64,000 nt of DNA from Apoderus coryli (lineage: Eukaryota; Arthropoda; Insecta; Coleoptera; Attelabidae), in contig OU452199.1 of the NCBI GenBank assembly GCA_911728435.2, positions 41,985,253 through 42,049,252 on the forward strand, given 5' to 3'. Position numbers and translations under genes: made by a program. Below, piece after piece: positions 35,392 through 45,899 of the stretch (the first letter of the stretch is position 1; each line of letters starts with the position of its first letter). The notes under the pieces are model-generated. The model was given only the letters and a program-made list of their open reading frames with translations, was not told the origin of the DNA and ran no database searches.

Positions 35392-35415
35392 TATGTTAAA
35401 ATTCATATAGGTAGC

Positions 35416-35452
35416 CAGACATGTTTCGGACTACACGTCCATCATCAGTGGC
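35416..35452 (-). ncRNA. Hammerhead-ribozyme-like motif (PLE), copy 5
   Basis: Inverted partner of copy 6 at 35698 with the same sequence in the other arm of the inner hairpin: GCCA, CTGATGA, T, GGAC..GTCC, GAAA, ACATGT, C, TGGC. Confidence 0.65.
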
Positions 35453-35697
35453 TAAGGAACCTTTAACAATATCGTTGAATGTGGGGATTACACACACAAT
35501 GATATAAGTAGATATGTTCTACTAAATATAATAATTTAATTTAAGTTTTATTACTTCATTCTTTTATTAATGTAAAACATCAATTTCCACAAAGTGATAT
35601 TATATAAATGTTCAAATCAAATATTATTTCAAATCTCTATATTACTGCCATATGAAGTGTAATCCCCACATTCAACGATATTGTTAAAGGTTCCTTA

Positions 35698-35735
35698 GCC
35701 ACTGATGATGGACGTGTAGTCCGAAACATGTCTGG
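35698..35735 (+). ncRNA. Hammerhead-ribozyme-like motif (PLE), copy 6
   Basis: The best-formed copy: UAGCCA and UGGCUA form a perfect 6-bp stem I around CUGAUGA, U, GGAC-gugua-GUCC, GAAA, ACAUGU, C. The one-nucleotide insertion after CUGAUGA is present as in the others. Confidence 0.65.
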
Positions 35736-35835
35736 CTACCTATATGAATTTTAACATATATATAAAAATATTTTGTGGAGTAGACGTGGTTTTATTCAAA
35801 CAGTAATGTTATTGTATTGTATCTTAAATAAAAAA

Positions 35836-35870
35836 CCTGAAGAAAACAAAACTTATTTGTCGAAACGTCG
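35836..35870 (+). ncRNA. Hammerhead-like motif of the GAAACGTC type, copy 7
   Basis: CTGAAGA, then AACAAAACTTATTTGTC forming a weakened hairpin, GAAA, ACGT, C. It is the partner of copy 4 in the outer inverted repeat, with one change that weakens stem II. Confidence 0.45.
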
Positions 35871-35956
35871 TAAAGGAAAAAAAAAATGACATGAAATAAA
35901 AGTTTTTTATTACTATTGTTTGTTAATACGAACCAAAAACCCAAGAAAGATATCCA

Positions 35957-38620
35957 AAAAATTATAAATATATGGTTCAATAAAATTAAGAGGAAAAAAG
36001 AAATAAGAATGTATATATTATTTTCAATTGTATTAAAATGATGTTAACTTTTAAACTTACCATTGTTTGAAAAAATTTTAATAATTAATTAGTCATAAAA
36101 ATTTTCAGTCATAAAAAATACAAATTGTTAAATTAAGTGTGAAACATGTTAATGCGTTAAAATTAAAAATCAAAACTTACATCATTTCTAATGTAAGTCT
36201 TTTAATACTTTTTTCTTTTTTTTTTGCCCTTTTTTTAGACTATTTTCGAACGCCTGTGTGAACCAATTATTTTATGTAACATTTTTTAAGTTACAGTCTA
36301 TCACAACTATGAAAAATGATTCAATATTTCGAATAAGTTTAGGAAATATATATCTTTTATGTTTTGATCCCTTTTCCACTATTTATGAACGCCTATGAAA
36401 GTAAGTTATTTATGACACATTTTATAGGTTATATTCTATTAATGCTATAGATAATTAGTTAATATTTCTGCTAAGTTTAATTAATTTTACATTATTTTCA
36501 AACGCCAATGTGGTCTAATATTTGATGTTCAATATTTTAGGTTATATTCAATTAAATGCGTAAAAAATTATGCAGTATCTCACATAAGTTTAAGGACTGT
36601 GAATTTTTTTAATTTTTGAACCCTCTTTTATACCCCTTGCCTACGCTCAATGTTTTTCAAAATCTAATCAGCTCATTGCCATGTCCTATAGTATTTTTGT
36701 ACCAAATTTGGTTAAAATCTGTTTAGTGGTTTTTGCGTTTTTTTTAAAACCACTTATTTATGTATAAAATGACCAAAAACAAGTATTTCCGTTAAAATTA
36801 AAAAAAAATAATCATGAAACTAAAAGTCTCCATATATACATATATGATATGGAGAGATAATAAAACATAGCTGAACGAACTTTCAGGCCATATCACCCTG
36901 TACAACCGAAGATTTACGAGCTAGCAATAAATTTAACTTATTTTGCTCATATTATTATATTGAATGGGTTAAGTAAGGACCGTGTGTGTGTGTGTGTGCA
37001 CGCGGCCACTATAACGTTTGGACAGGTAAAATGCCTATATAGTTGGCCGGTAATAGGTATTCTCCAACCCGGCCTTTCAACATAAATCAAGTAATTAAGA
37101 CAAAGGCCCATCATCGGAATTGCCTCTCTTCAATAATGTTCCGAGCTAACAAACTGAATAAAAAACATAAATAACATAAATCTAACACACAGAAAAAATA
37201 TTTACGTATAATACTAATGGGTTTAGATTTTCTGAACATTATTAGGATTTAAAAAAAACTGGGCCTTTTTGGTTTGGGGGGTTTTTCCATGTTGCAATTT
37301 TCTATTTCTGTTTCCAAAGAACTCTTCATTCACTTGTTTGGTTTCATCTTAGAACGCGTTCGTTCTTCTTTTATCACGGGTTGGGGAGAATCGTTCCTCT
37401 CGTTGCAGTTCTTTTAGGAACTAAGTTTGGCATAGGGTTCCTCAAGCGATGTTGCGTCGTAAGGATCCATGTGATCGAAGCTTTCAAGGAATACCTTCGA
37501 GTGTCTGAACAGAGCAACATTTTAAACATGTCGTTGTAGGTGTTCTTCCCTTTAAGTTACAATATGTTTCAGGTCCACCAAATCTCGTCGCAAGTAACAT
37601 GCGATTCGGCTTAACAACTCGTGAAATTCCCGGTTGTCCCCTCTACGAATATGAGGGAATTGGCTAACGTTTGTTTTTGTGAACTTCCGTCAGAATTTTC
37701 GGTATTTTGGACACAATTTCACAAATAATAATAAATAATTGTAACGACGAAAGAATGGTTTTGCAAAACCTACTACTCTGCATTCAGTCAATTAAGTGCC
37801 AAACTATATGGCGATTTTTCTTGAATAAGTTTAAATAACAGCTAAAAATACTGAAAACTTGTGACTGATATACCACCTATTTTTGAATTGAAAATGGCTT
37901 TAAATTTAACAATAAAAAACCCAGGGCTGTATTTAAAAAAACAAAGTTGTTGATGGTTTTTGAAAAACGAAACGTTGTAGTGAAAATTTGTAAACGCTAT
38001 CTTTTTATCCTGAAAAAGTAACAATGAGAAAGTGCTTTTAATTGTTTTATATCTGTAAAAATAATGTCAGATATAAATAAAAACCAAAATCTTTTTTTCA
38101 AAAATTCTCGTAAACGGCTAAAGTTACTTTACTTTTGAAAACACCATTTTAAAGGTGTTTAAATTGTACAACTTTTTTCTAATTTAACTGACATTGTAAC
38201 ACCTACCGTTTCCAAAAGGCGTTTCTCGGAAAAACATCATTAGTCCAAAATTAACATATTTGAGAAAATGAAAAAAACTCTATGGTATTCTCATTTTTGA
38301 TAAGAGTGCTTTATTGGCATATCTAGTAGAGGTAAAAATATAAAAAATGCTTCATCCAGAATTACTTCTAGCTTTTTTGTTAACCGTATATGAACAAAAC
38401 ACAAAAATCACATGGACATGTGAGGTTTTTGAAAGCAAAAATGAAGAACTGTCCCGATTACAAACACTAAAAAACAAAAAGTTCAGCTCTGACGCAAAAA
38501 AACCAATTTTAATATGGAAAACAAATAACAAGTGTTGTTAATAATAACACTAAAAAAATTAAAAACAACTCTGACACAAAAAACAAAGTGAAAATAAAAA
38601 TAAACATATATGTCCTATTA
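35957..38620. other. Gene-free stretch with (GT)n
   Basis: AT-rich, with a (GT)n run at 36982-36998. The phrase 'gtaccaaatttggttaaaat' near 36700 resembles a motif common in insect non-autonomous elements. The minus strand of 37340-37690 looks more GC-balanced and partly open ('REFHELLSRIACYLRRDLVD') but I cannot assign it. Confidence 0.4.
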
Positions 38621-38622
38621 TA

Positions 38623-39499
38623 CGAGGATTGCCTTTTATATTTCGGGATTTGGCAACCCTGGTGTTGCAATCTGGCAACTGACAGCTCTATCGTAAAATT
38701 GGACATTTTTGAGGTTATACGTACTCAGAACGTTTTGACATACGAGCGCTATTTGTGTTGTTTACAGTAACTTAAAAGATTCATCCCACATAATTTGTCA
38801 ATCGCTCAAAAAAAGGCTCGTGTCGATTGGTCGAAAGAAATGCTCAAAAATACGATCGCGGTGCTTCGAAACACGTTTATGACATCGTGACAGGTGATGA
38901 ATCGTGGATTTACGCGTATGAGCCCGAAAGTAAACAGCAGTCGACTGTATGGGTGTTTCAAGATGAGCCAAATCCAACAAAAGTTGTTCGCGCACGAAGC
39001 ACTTCGAAGCAAATGGTCGCCTGTTTTTTCGGAAAAACTGGACATGTCGCAACCGTACCACTAGATCAACGCAGAACAGTCAATTCTGAGTGGTACACAA
39101 CCATTTGGTTGCCAGTTGTCTTCCAAGAAATCAGGAAAACCAACCGCCGAAGACGGATCACTCTTCACCACGACAATGCGAGCTCTCACACATCGGTTCA
39201 AACAACTACATTTTTGAGCACCCAAAACATCGATTTGATGAGTCATTCGCCGTATAGTCCTGACTTGGCACCGACTGACTTCTTTTTATTCCCGTACGTA
39301 AAAAACAAACTGAGAGGTCAACGTTTTTCGACACTTGAAGAAGCGGTTGCAATCAGAGTGGCAAAAGTGCTTCGACAATTGGTTCAAACGCATGCAAAAG
39401 TGTATAGATCTCCATGGGGAATATTTTGAAAAACAATAAAGTGATTTTTGATGATTAATATGTGTTTTTGTTCTCTAATAATATAAAAGGCAACCCTCG
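38623..39499 (+). mobile_element. mariner element with both ends, internally deleted
   Basis: Bounded by TA, with ends 'cgaggattgccttttatat' and its inverse '..aaaggcaaccctcg'. At 877 bp it is shorter than the usual 1.3 kb for mariner. The leader runs to 'aaaagattcatc' and then jumps to 'ccacataatttgtcaatcgc', which removes the start codon and HTH. It encodes only the second half of a transposase. Confidence 0.85.
38796..39429 (+). pseudogene. mariner transposase, catalytic half
   Basis: This is the DDE domain of a mariner transposase. All three catalytic Asp are kept: 'IVTGDESWIYAYEPESKQQS' (D1), 'LHHDNASSHTSVQTTTF' (D2) and 'SPDLAPTDFFLFPYVKNKLR' (D3); 34 residues separate D2 and D3 (DD34D). 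The N-terminal DNA-binding half is deleted, and a small deletion with frameshift after 'TLEEAV' ruins the C-terminus, so it cannot bind ends or transpose. It is the best-preserved member of the family also seen at 5017-7976, 49856 and 55215. Confidence 0.85.
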
Positions 39500-39516
39500 T
39501 AGAAACTCTACCAAAC

Positions 39517-39828
39517 TCAGTCTTCGCAACCACTCCTATTATAATCGTTTTCAATGATGATGCTTACAGGAGTGTCAGGCGCTATGGTGTGCTGGTGTGT
39601 TGTCAAGTCTTCATAAAATTTTCTGTTGCTCTTGTTATGCAGAAGAGGTAGAAGTTTTTCTAATGCATCCAATTTTATTGTCTTAATTGGTACTGCTAGA
39701 TCATAATATCCATGATTCAAGCTAATTTCGTTTGTCATCGTTACTTTTGATGCTACTATTGATGAACGCCATTCACTATCTTTCAGAAAAATGCATCTAT
39801 TAGTGCTTTCAATTCTCAGCATCTTCAA
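39517..39828 (-). pseudogene. Fragment resembling the C-terminus of the 19.2-20.4 kb gene
   Basis: The open frame of 103 codons contains 'YYDLAVPIKTIKLDALEKLL' and 'KFYEDLTT'. The gene at 20157-20408 has 'YTSPIKVPFQKYKDLLSL' and 'LFYESL' in the same order and spacing, suggesting a distant relative of the same transposon-borne family. The remainder ('STNRCIFLKDSEWRSSIVAS') gives no further clue. No TIRs are recognised around it. Confidence 0.35.
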
Positions 39829-40229
39829 ATATTTTATTTTAATAGTAGATTTTGGATTTAAAAAAAAAAACTTGCCAGTTGCACTTTTAATTTATTTATT
39901 TATTTATTTAAGATACAACTGCCCAGACAGATAAATATCCAATTAAAGGGCAGGTAAAAATTACAAATAATACAATAATATCAAAATAACAATAATAACT
40001 AATTAATAACTTAAACTAATTACTTAAAAAATAAACGTTTTATACATGACAAATTTGATTCAAATATATCAAAATCATTAGACATACGATTACAAATATT
40101 ACACATTACGAACAAAGGAGAATGCAATGCGCGCTCTTGACAAGTAAAAAACAGCATTATTATTACGTGTACACAAATTAGGGACATAAAATGGAAGCAA
40201 TTCTAACAGCTCTGGACAGTCAATAGCTC

Positions 40230-41112
40230 TGTTAGATTATGTTTTATATTTGTTTAAGTTATTATGTTTATAGTTTTTGATAATCCTGTATTTTATGTTG
40301 ATCTGTTTTGGAACAATGAGATTTTTGAGTTGTCATTGAATAAAAAATAGTTTGAAAGCTAACAGTAGTTAAATAGTTTTTAATAGAAAAATAGATAAAA
40401 TACAGTCCACTATAGTAATAGAATTAACATTTGTGGTCCTTCTCGTTTTGTATCAGCGATAAATAGAAAAATTACATAGTTTTATGAAAAATATGGAACA
40501 AGAAACAGAAAATGTCACAAGTGTCATTACCCAAAAAATTGATACTTGTAAATTCAATGAAAAAACTAAAAGCATAGCAGCAGTAGAAGATTTGTTGGGA
40601 TTTCCAGGCCCATCTAAAAGTTTAAATAAATCAGAACATGATAAACAAGGTGAATCAATATATAGTAGTAAGCAATCATCATTGTCTCCAAGTCAGATAC
40701 TAAAATTACAAATAGAGAAGAAGAAGTCAATACCACTATACTACAAATATTTTACAATTGACTAACGAAGAAAATATATGCCGATTGAGGAAATGTTTAA
40801 AAGGCGATGCTAGACGTGCTGTAGAAGGTCTGTTATTGTCCGTATCAGTTCCTGCTTCGCATATAATGAATGTTTTAGAAAATAAATATGGTAGCCCCGA
40901 TATTATTGTAAAAACACTAGTGAATGAAGCAAAGAACATTCCAATTGTACGAAGTAACGACTTTTTTGCACTCAGCCACTTGTCAGAAACAGTAACCAAC
41001 CTAGTATTAACTTTGGAATCTCTAAATTTTCAAAAACAGGTCAACATAATAAAATACAGGATTATCAAAAACTATAAACATAACTTAAACAAATATAAAA
41101 CATAATCTAACA
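40230..41112 (+). mobile_element. BEL/Pao-derived segment with the same LTR end at both sides, inverted
   Basis: It begins TGTTAGATTATGTTTTATAT, and its last 80 bp or so are the reverse complement of its first 80 bp with a few small indels. Between these ends is part of a BEL/Pao gag ORF. The flanks are AGCTC (left) and AGCTT (right), consistent with a 5-bp target duplication. An LTR retrotransposon should have direct repeats; here the 5' LTR terminus is present in both orientations and no LTR 3' end, pol or primer site is seen. Confidence 0.7.
40484..41040 (+). pseudogene. BEL/Pao gag fragment
   Basis: The first frame, 'MKNMEQETENVTSVITQKID' onward, covers the gag N-terminus with low-complexity Ser/Lys stretches. 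After a frameshift near 40745 the second frame contains the conserved gag core: 'LTNEENICRLRKCLKGDARR', 'AVEGLLLSVSVPASHIMNVL', 'ENKYGSPDIIVKTLVNEAKN' and 'VTNLVLTLESLN'. This is typical of the DUF1759-type gag of BEL/Pao elements (structural protein that packages element RNA). The ORF then runs directly into the inverted LTR end near 41040, so the rest of gag and pol are absent. Confidence 0.75.
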
Positions 41113-41975
41113 AGCTTAATAATTTTGTACAGTAAGATAATAGCAGAACATTCCCTACGGGTACTTAAAGATGTCAAATTAAAACGATTTAGGAGTGTAT
41201 CATGTGGAAATCCATTGACTGGATAAACTCCATCGCTACGAAACCACAGAAACTTAGCGAAACGACGATGAACACGTTCCATACTCGCCGAATGAAATTC
41301 ATATGTAGGCCTCCACACAACTGAGGCATACTCCAACTTAGCCCTAACAAATGCATTGAATAACGCAATAAGTGTTTGAGAAGACCTAAGATCCCTCGCG
41401 TTACGCAACACAAAACCCAGAGACTGATACGAAGCTGAAATCATATAATTATAATGTTCAATAAAGTTTAGTTTGCGATCAAAGAAAATCACCAAATCCT
41501 TAATACGATCGCAAACAACCAATGGAGAATCGTGAATGAAATACGTTATAGGCTTTAATCTGCGTGTATAAGAAACTGAAAAACTTTTTTCAATATTCAA
41601 AAAAAGATTGTTGCGAACACACCACTCATAAATCCTGTTAAGGTCTTCCTGAATAACAGAGCAATCATGCTCACTATCAATGACCGAGTATATCTTGAAG
41701 TCATCGGCATAAGAGCGAACTACTAGTCAAGCCACTGGAAATATCATCAATAAAGCACAAAAACAACAATGGCCCCAACACCGAACCCTGGGGGACTTCT
41801 GAGGTCACTAAAAAATTGACAGACGTGAACCCTCTATACTCAACATATTGATAACGGCCATTTAAATATGAATCCAAGAGAAGGAGCAAGCCATTGGATA
41901 GACCAAAACGACACAATTTAGCCATCAAGACACCATGATCAAGTCTGTCAAAGGCCTTGGAAAAGTCAGTTACAG

Positions 41976-42789
41976 ACAACCACTCCAATAAATTTCTACT
42001 AAAACAATCACATGTTATTATTGGCGCCATTATCTCAATTTCGGTGAAACTGGACTTATCAGGTTTTTCCGAGAAACGCCTCGATTCCCTAAAAAACTTC
42101 CATATCTTTATTGAACTTTTTAGCTCATTCTGTATACGAAATAAAGCTCTCCATTCCTGTTCCTATAATGCTCCATTTTCGGGAATACCACTCTATATAT
42201 GTAACCGACCAGCTGATGACGAAGTGCGTGTACCTATACGTTCACAATATCAGAATTGGCCGCAGGCGGTGGCATAGCAGCGGCGCATACTCCCACTATT
42301 ACTATTGCTGCCGTCGTCGTCGTGGTATCGAGCGCTGCCTCCGGGGCGTCGCGTATTGCCGTCTCCCTGCCAACCCGAAGCTGTCCCGGTGGATATATGT
42401 CGAGCCGAAAGGGAGACTGGAAAAAGAATTCGAACGCAGAGCCGGAGCCATTGTTGTTTAAGGGATTTTTTTGATTTGATTTACAGTTACTAAATTAGGG
42501 GACTTGTTAACGTTTTATTTCATCCGTTATCTACGACTCTGGTTGTTCATGTTTTGAAAGGTTTAAAAGTTTATTGAGTTGATTATTTGGTGGAACTAAG
42601 CGTGAGATTTTTTTACATTTAGAAAAACCAAATAGATCACAGATTAATAGTATAAAAACCATGAGAAACATAAACTGTGTCTGACAGGCAGACGGCGACA
42701 ACTGATGAATTCCTACCACGCGTTTTAAACAAAAAACGAGAAATTTCGAAATTTTTTGGCCCTAATGCAGAATATTTCCTATAGAAGAC
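41976..42789. other. No gene recognised; GC-rich island 42244-42460
   Basis: The island has CpG-rich trinucleotide tracts (gccgtcgtcgtcgtgg) and is open in three frames, but none gives a known protein. It could be an old 5' exon or promoter CpG patch of a gene, or part of an unknown element. Confidence 0.35.
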
Positions 42790-42985
42790 TATTGTTGACC
42801 ATAAACAGATGGCCTACGAGAGATGTATAGCTAGCTCCACTAATAAACCACGTGATATCTGGAGAATAATTAACAGTGAAAGAAACTATTGTACAATGCC
42901 AGTTGGTACTCAGCTTACACCTTCCGAGTTTAACAGTTTTTTTTGTATCTGTTGCTAATAAAATTTACTCGAATTTTCCAAATGA
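42790..42985 (+). pseudogene. Jockey-like LINE, endonuclease-RT linker fragment
   Basis: The frame reads 'VDHKQMAYERCIASSTNKPR', 'DIWRIINSERNYC' and 'LTPSEFNSFF', then after one extra T 'VSVANKIYSNFPN'. This is the linker between endonuclease and RT in Jockey-type LINEs. It stops at a CAGGGTGTC-type MITE end (inverse 'gacaccctgtat', 42983). It may belong to the same element as the RT fragments at 43912 and 45910. Confidence 0.6.
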
Positions 42986-43911
42986 GACACCCTGTATATA
43001 ATATGAAAAACTGAAAGGAAAATTGATAAGCTTTTATTCTTATATAGCCTTTCTTATACCTAAAGCTATTAGTTTTTAAGATATTTTCATTTAAACAAAA
43101 GAATATTAAAAAGTTTGGACTTTACGTGATCATTTTGCCAAAGATTAATCTACATTAATCTTTGATTTTGCATACACGGAAAAACCACTATTGTGTTTTC
43201 AAAAATTGACCATTTCATTCAATGATATGCTATACTAAGTATTCCTCGGACATAGTTAAATTTCAATCAAGCGAACGCTTATTATTGGAAAATAAATGGA
43301 ATGGCCCCTTAAATTTCGGGACACTCTGTAGAACAACCGATTGAATAAGGATCGCGATCGCGAAATTATTTTGAAGATTTTGTTAAAAGTAATGTGGACC
43401 CATAAATACCGTAAACGATAGTCATCGGACGACCGTATCAGTTTTATTGTCTTAAATTCTTCATCTAGGTATATGATTATTATTTATAAAGACACACGTA
43501 TTCCATAAACAGACCTGTAGACTATAATTTTAGAATTAAAAAGGGCAGATTGGGGGGGTCTTATCGCATCGGTGGATCGGAACGTGCTCGCCAGCTCAAT
43601 GCCTGAATACCATCAGATCGGCATCAGATCGTATATTGTGTAAAAGTTTGTAAAACGTTTTAAGTACGTGTACGTGATAGCAGCACACGCGGCTGATGAT
43701 GAGGACACGGCATATTTAACATTCCAAATGAATGCCCCAAAATGTACGAGGATACTCGTAGTAAAACGTCCGAGCTTGTTCAAAACAATTTCAGCCTTTT
43801 TAAGGACTAATTACCTACCTCTATGATGTGCTTTTGGAACTTTCTTGAGATGGCAAACTATCATAGCAAGCCCCATCGGATTACAATCCTATTGATGGTC
43901 GGTTATCATAT
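42986..43911. other. No gene recognised; MITE ends
   Basis: MITE-like terminal phrases 'acaccctgtata' (about 42985) and 'acactctgta' (about 43320) bracket about 340 bp without coding potential. No gene is recognised in 43330-43911. Confidence 0.4.
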
Positions 43912-44045
43912 AGAGCGGTTGCGGGAATGTTTTGTGACTTTTCTAAGGCATTCCATTGTGTGGATCACCGAATTCTCCTTCGGAAGCTTCATTTTTATGG
44001 CATTGGCTTTGAAATGGTTTCAATTTTATTTAAGCAACCGCCACC
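43912..44045 (+). pseudogene. Jockey-like LINE RT fragment, 5' side of an insertion
   Basis: The frame reads 'VAGMFCDFSKAFHCVDHRIL' and 'LRKLHFYGIGFEMVSILFK', the RT palm motif containing the first catalytic Asp. The reading is interrupted at 44045 by an RTE LINE and resumes at 45900-45909 with the same 10 bp AACCGCCACC. Confidence 0.75.
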
Positions 44046-45899
44046 TTATGAAACAAAGGCGAGAAATGATACACAAACAATCAATCAACAGAGACCAGTT
44101 GAGAATATTGAATAGGAATATATCGAGAGCCGCACGGAAAGATATCAGAGATTACAACACAAGATGGGTAACGAGGGTCATAGAGGAAAACAAGAGCATG
44201 AAAGTGCTCAGAAATAAACTCGCTTTGGGGAAAACAGAAATCATTAAACTGGAAAACGCAGATGGACAAATAGTCACAAATAAGCAAGAAATTCTAGAAA
44301 CTGAAAGATTTCTATGCAAATTTATATGGCAATGATGAACAGCCGAGATGCACAGAGGACATCCCTCGAGTTTTAAACCAGGGATCGGAGGAAATGCCTG
44401 ACATAACAGAGGAGGAAGTCCTAAAATCAATGTCGGAAATGAAAAACAATAAGGCTCCAGGTGATGACGACATCGTGATTGAGGCAGTTAGGGAAGGCGG
44501 AGAACAACTGTTAAAGGCCATAACAAAATTATTCAATAAATGTCTTATGGAAACCACAACACCTACGAACTGGAACAATGCAATCATGCATAAGAAGGGC
44601 AACATTGCCGACCTGAAGAACTATAGACCAATTAGCCTGCTTTCTCATCTCTATAAATTGTTTACCAAAATTCTAACTAAGCGTCTAACATCGAAATTGG
44701 ACTTCTACCAGCCGACAGAACAGGCAGGTTTCCGATCCGGATACGGAACAAATGACCATCTGCAAGTTATTAAGACATTGATCGAGAAGTCCGTTGAGTA
44801 CAACAAGCCACTCGTGTTAATATTTGTGGACTACGAAAAGGCGTTTGATTCCATCAAGCACAGCGAGATGTTTAAAGCACTGCCGAGTAGACCACAGATA
44901 CTCTGCTATACTGCAACCTATATACGGAAATGCAACAGCGAGCATAAGACTCCATGAAGAGACAGACAGATTCAGAGTGCAGCGCGGTGTACGACAAGGC
45001 GACACAATCTCCCCTAAACTATTTACCACTTTGTTGGAGTATATGTTCAAGAGTGTCGAGTCGGAGAATATGGGTATAAATATTAACGGTGAAAATTTCA
45101 GTCACCTTCGGTTCGCTGATGATATTGTACTGATTTCAGATAGCTTGGATAAGGCAGAGAAACTGCTTATGAGACTAACATCTGCTTCCCATAAAGTTGG
45201 GCTTAAAATCAATCCATCGAAAACAAATTTCATGACAAATCTAGTCCCAAGCCGAAACTACTTAGTAGAAGGAAAAGAAATTTTCCAAGTTACATCCTAC
45301 AGATATCTGGGCCATGATATTACGATTGGCAGGGACAATCAAACCTGCGAAATCAAAAGAAGGATAGGACTAACGTGGGCCGCCTATGGGAAGCTAAAGC
45401 ACATTTTTAAGTCCGAAACCCCCATATGCCTTAAGCGGAAAGTGTTTGATCAGTGTGTTCTGCGGGTTCTGACTTATGGTTCGGAGACCTTAACTCTAAC
45501 ACAAAAATCGGTAAATAAAGTAAGAGTGGCCCAGCGAGCCATGGAACGCTCCATGTTGGGAGTCACGCTGAGAGACAGGATTCCGAATGATCGGATACGT
45601 CAGAGAACAGGGGTTACCGATGCAATCCAGCGAATAACATATTTAAAGTGGAACTGGGCTGGACATGTCGCAAGAATGACCAACGAAAGATGGACCAAAA
45701 AGATCATAGAGTGGAGACCTAGGCAAGATGCGTTCAGGAACAGAGGTCGTCCGCCGACCCGGTGGACGGATGACATAAAAAGAGTAACACCAAATTGGAT
45801 CCAGGATGCCCAGGATCGAAATAAATGGAGATCGTTAACGGAGGCCTATGTTCAGCAGTGGACGAGACAGGCTGTTTGATGATGATGATGATGATGATG
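44046..45899 (+). mobile_element. RTE-type LINE, 5'-truncated, with TSD and (TGA)n tail
   Basis: Direct 10-bp duplications AACCGCCACC flank it (44036-44045 and 45900-45909). It ends in (GAT)n/(TGA)n at 45877-45899, typical of RTE 3' ends with almost no 3' UTR. The ORF holds the region after the endonuclease, the RT and the C-terminal domain. The endonuclease is missing through 5' truncation. Confidence 0.85.
44055..45879 (+). pseudogene. RTE reverse transcriptase, frameshifted
   Basis: In order: 'ISRAARKDIRDYNTRWVTRV' (pre-RT), frameshift near 44310, 'PDITEEEVLKSMSEMKNNKA', 'PGDDDIVIEAV', 'LKNYRPISLLSHLYKLFTKI', 'PTEQAGFRSGYGTNDHLQVI', 'LVLIFVDYEKAFDSIKHSEM' (first catalytic Asp), frameshift near 44880, 'QRGVRQGDTISPKLFT', 'LRFADDIVLISDSLD' (FADD box), 'YRYLGHDI', and the C-terminal 'LRVLTYGSETLTLTQKSVNK', 'YLKWNWAGHVARMTNERW'. 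It would copy element RNA at a nicked target. Only two frameshifts break it, so it is fairly young. Confidence 0.85.

Larger units (their letters stand above)
33256..35805. repeat. Inner PLE-type inverted repeat (hairpin), split by a transposon
   Basis: The left arm (33256-33302 continued at 35394-35493) is the inverse of the right arm (35657-35805). Arms are about 147-149 bp and the loop is 35494-35656. Each arm has 'gtttgaataaaaccacgtct', a hammerhead-like motif and 'gttgaatgtggggattacac'. The arms read continuously only when the DD41D transposon at 33305-35391 is excised, so that transposon inserted after the hairpin formed. Confidence 0.75.
32883..35956. repeat. Outer PLE-type inverted repeat enclosing nested elements
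   Basis: 32883-33066 and 35807-35956 are inverted copies sharing 'tatctttcttgggtttttgg', 'ttcgacaaacaagttttgtc'-like hammerhead arms and 'gatacaatacaataacatta'. Each arm carries one GAAACGTC-type hammerhead-like motif. Between them lies a second, different inverted PLE repeat (33256-35805), which in turn contains a DNA transposon. Confidence 0.65.
39894..41975 (-). mobile_element. 5'-truncated Jockey-like LINE (copy B), split by an insertion
   Basis: The 3' end is marked by a (TTTA)n tail at 39894-39910. The minus strand then carries the 3' UTR, the RT thumb region (41113-41600: 'LEYASVVWRPTYEFHSASME', 'RRFAKFLWFRSDGVYP') and the RT palm (41700-41975: 'DFSKAFDRLDHGVLMAKLCR', 'VPQGSVLGPLLFLCFIDDIS'). 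The YxDD region is broken near 41700. A foreign 883-bp segment sits at 40230-41112 within the region that is continuous in copy A (1385-2186). The 5' truncation is at about 41975. Confidence 0.85.

Noticed and set aside
36690..36745. Helitron or SINE-type motif 'accaaatttggttaaaat', with a looser match at 50385-50425
   Set aside because: Only a short phrase is shared; no ends, hairpin or CTRR terminus could be found.
37340..37690. Coding-like minus-strand stretch
   Set aside because: Partly open with plausible composition, but interrupted by stops and not assignable to a family.
42256..42474. Overlapping open frames in the GC-rich island
   Set aside because: High GC removes stops in all frames; none resembles a protein domain.
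43823..44335. 170-codon ORF as one protein
   Set aside because: It is chimeric: the first part is out-of-frame Jockey RT DNA, the second part is the RTE ORF.
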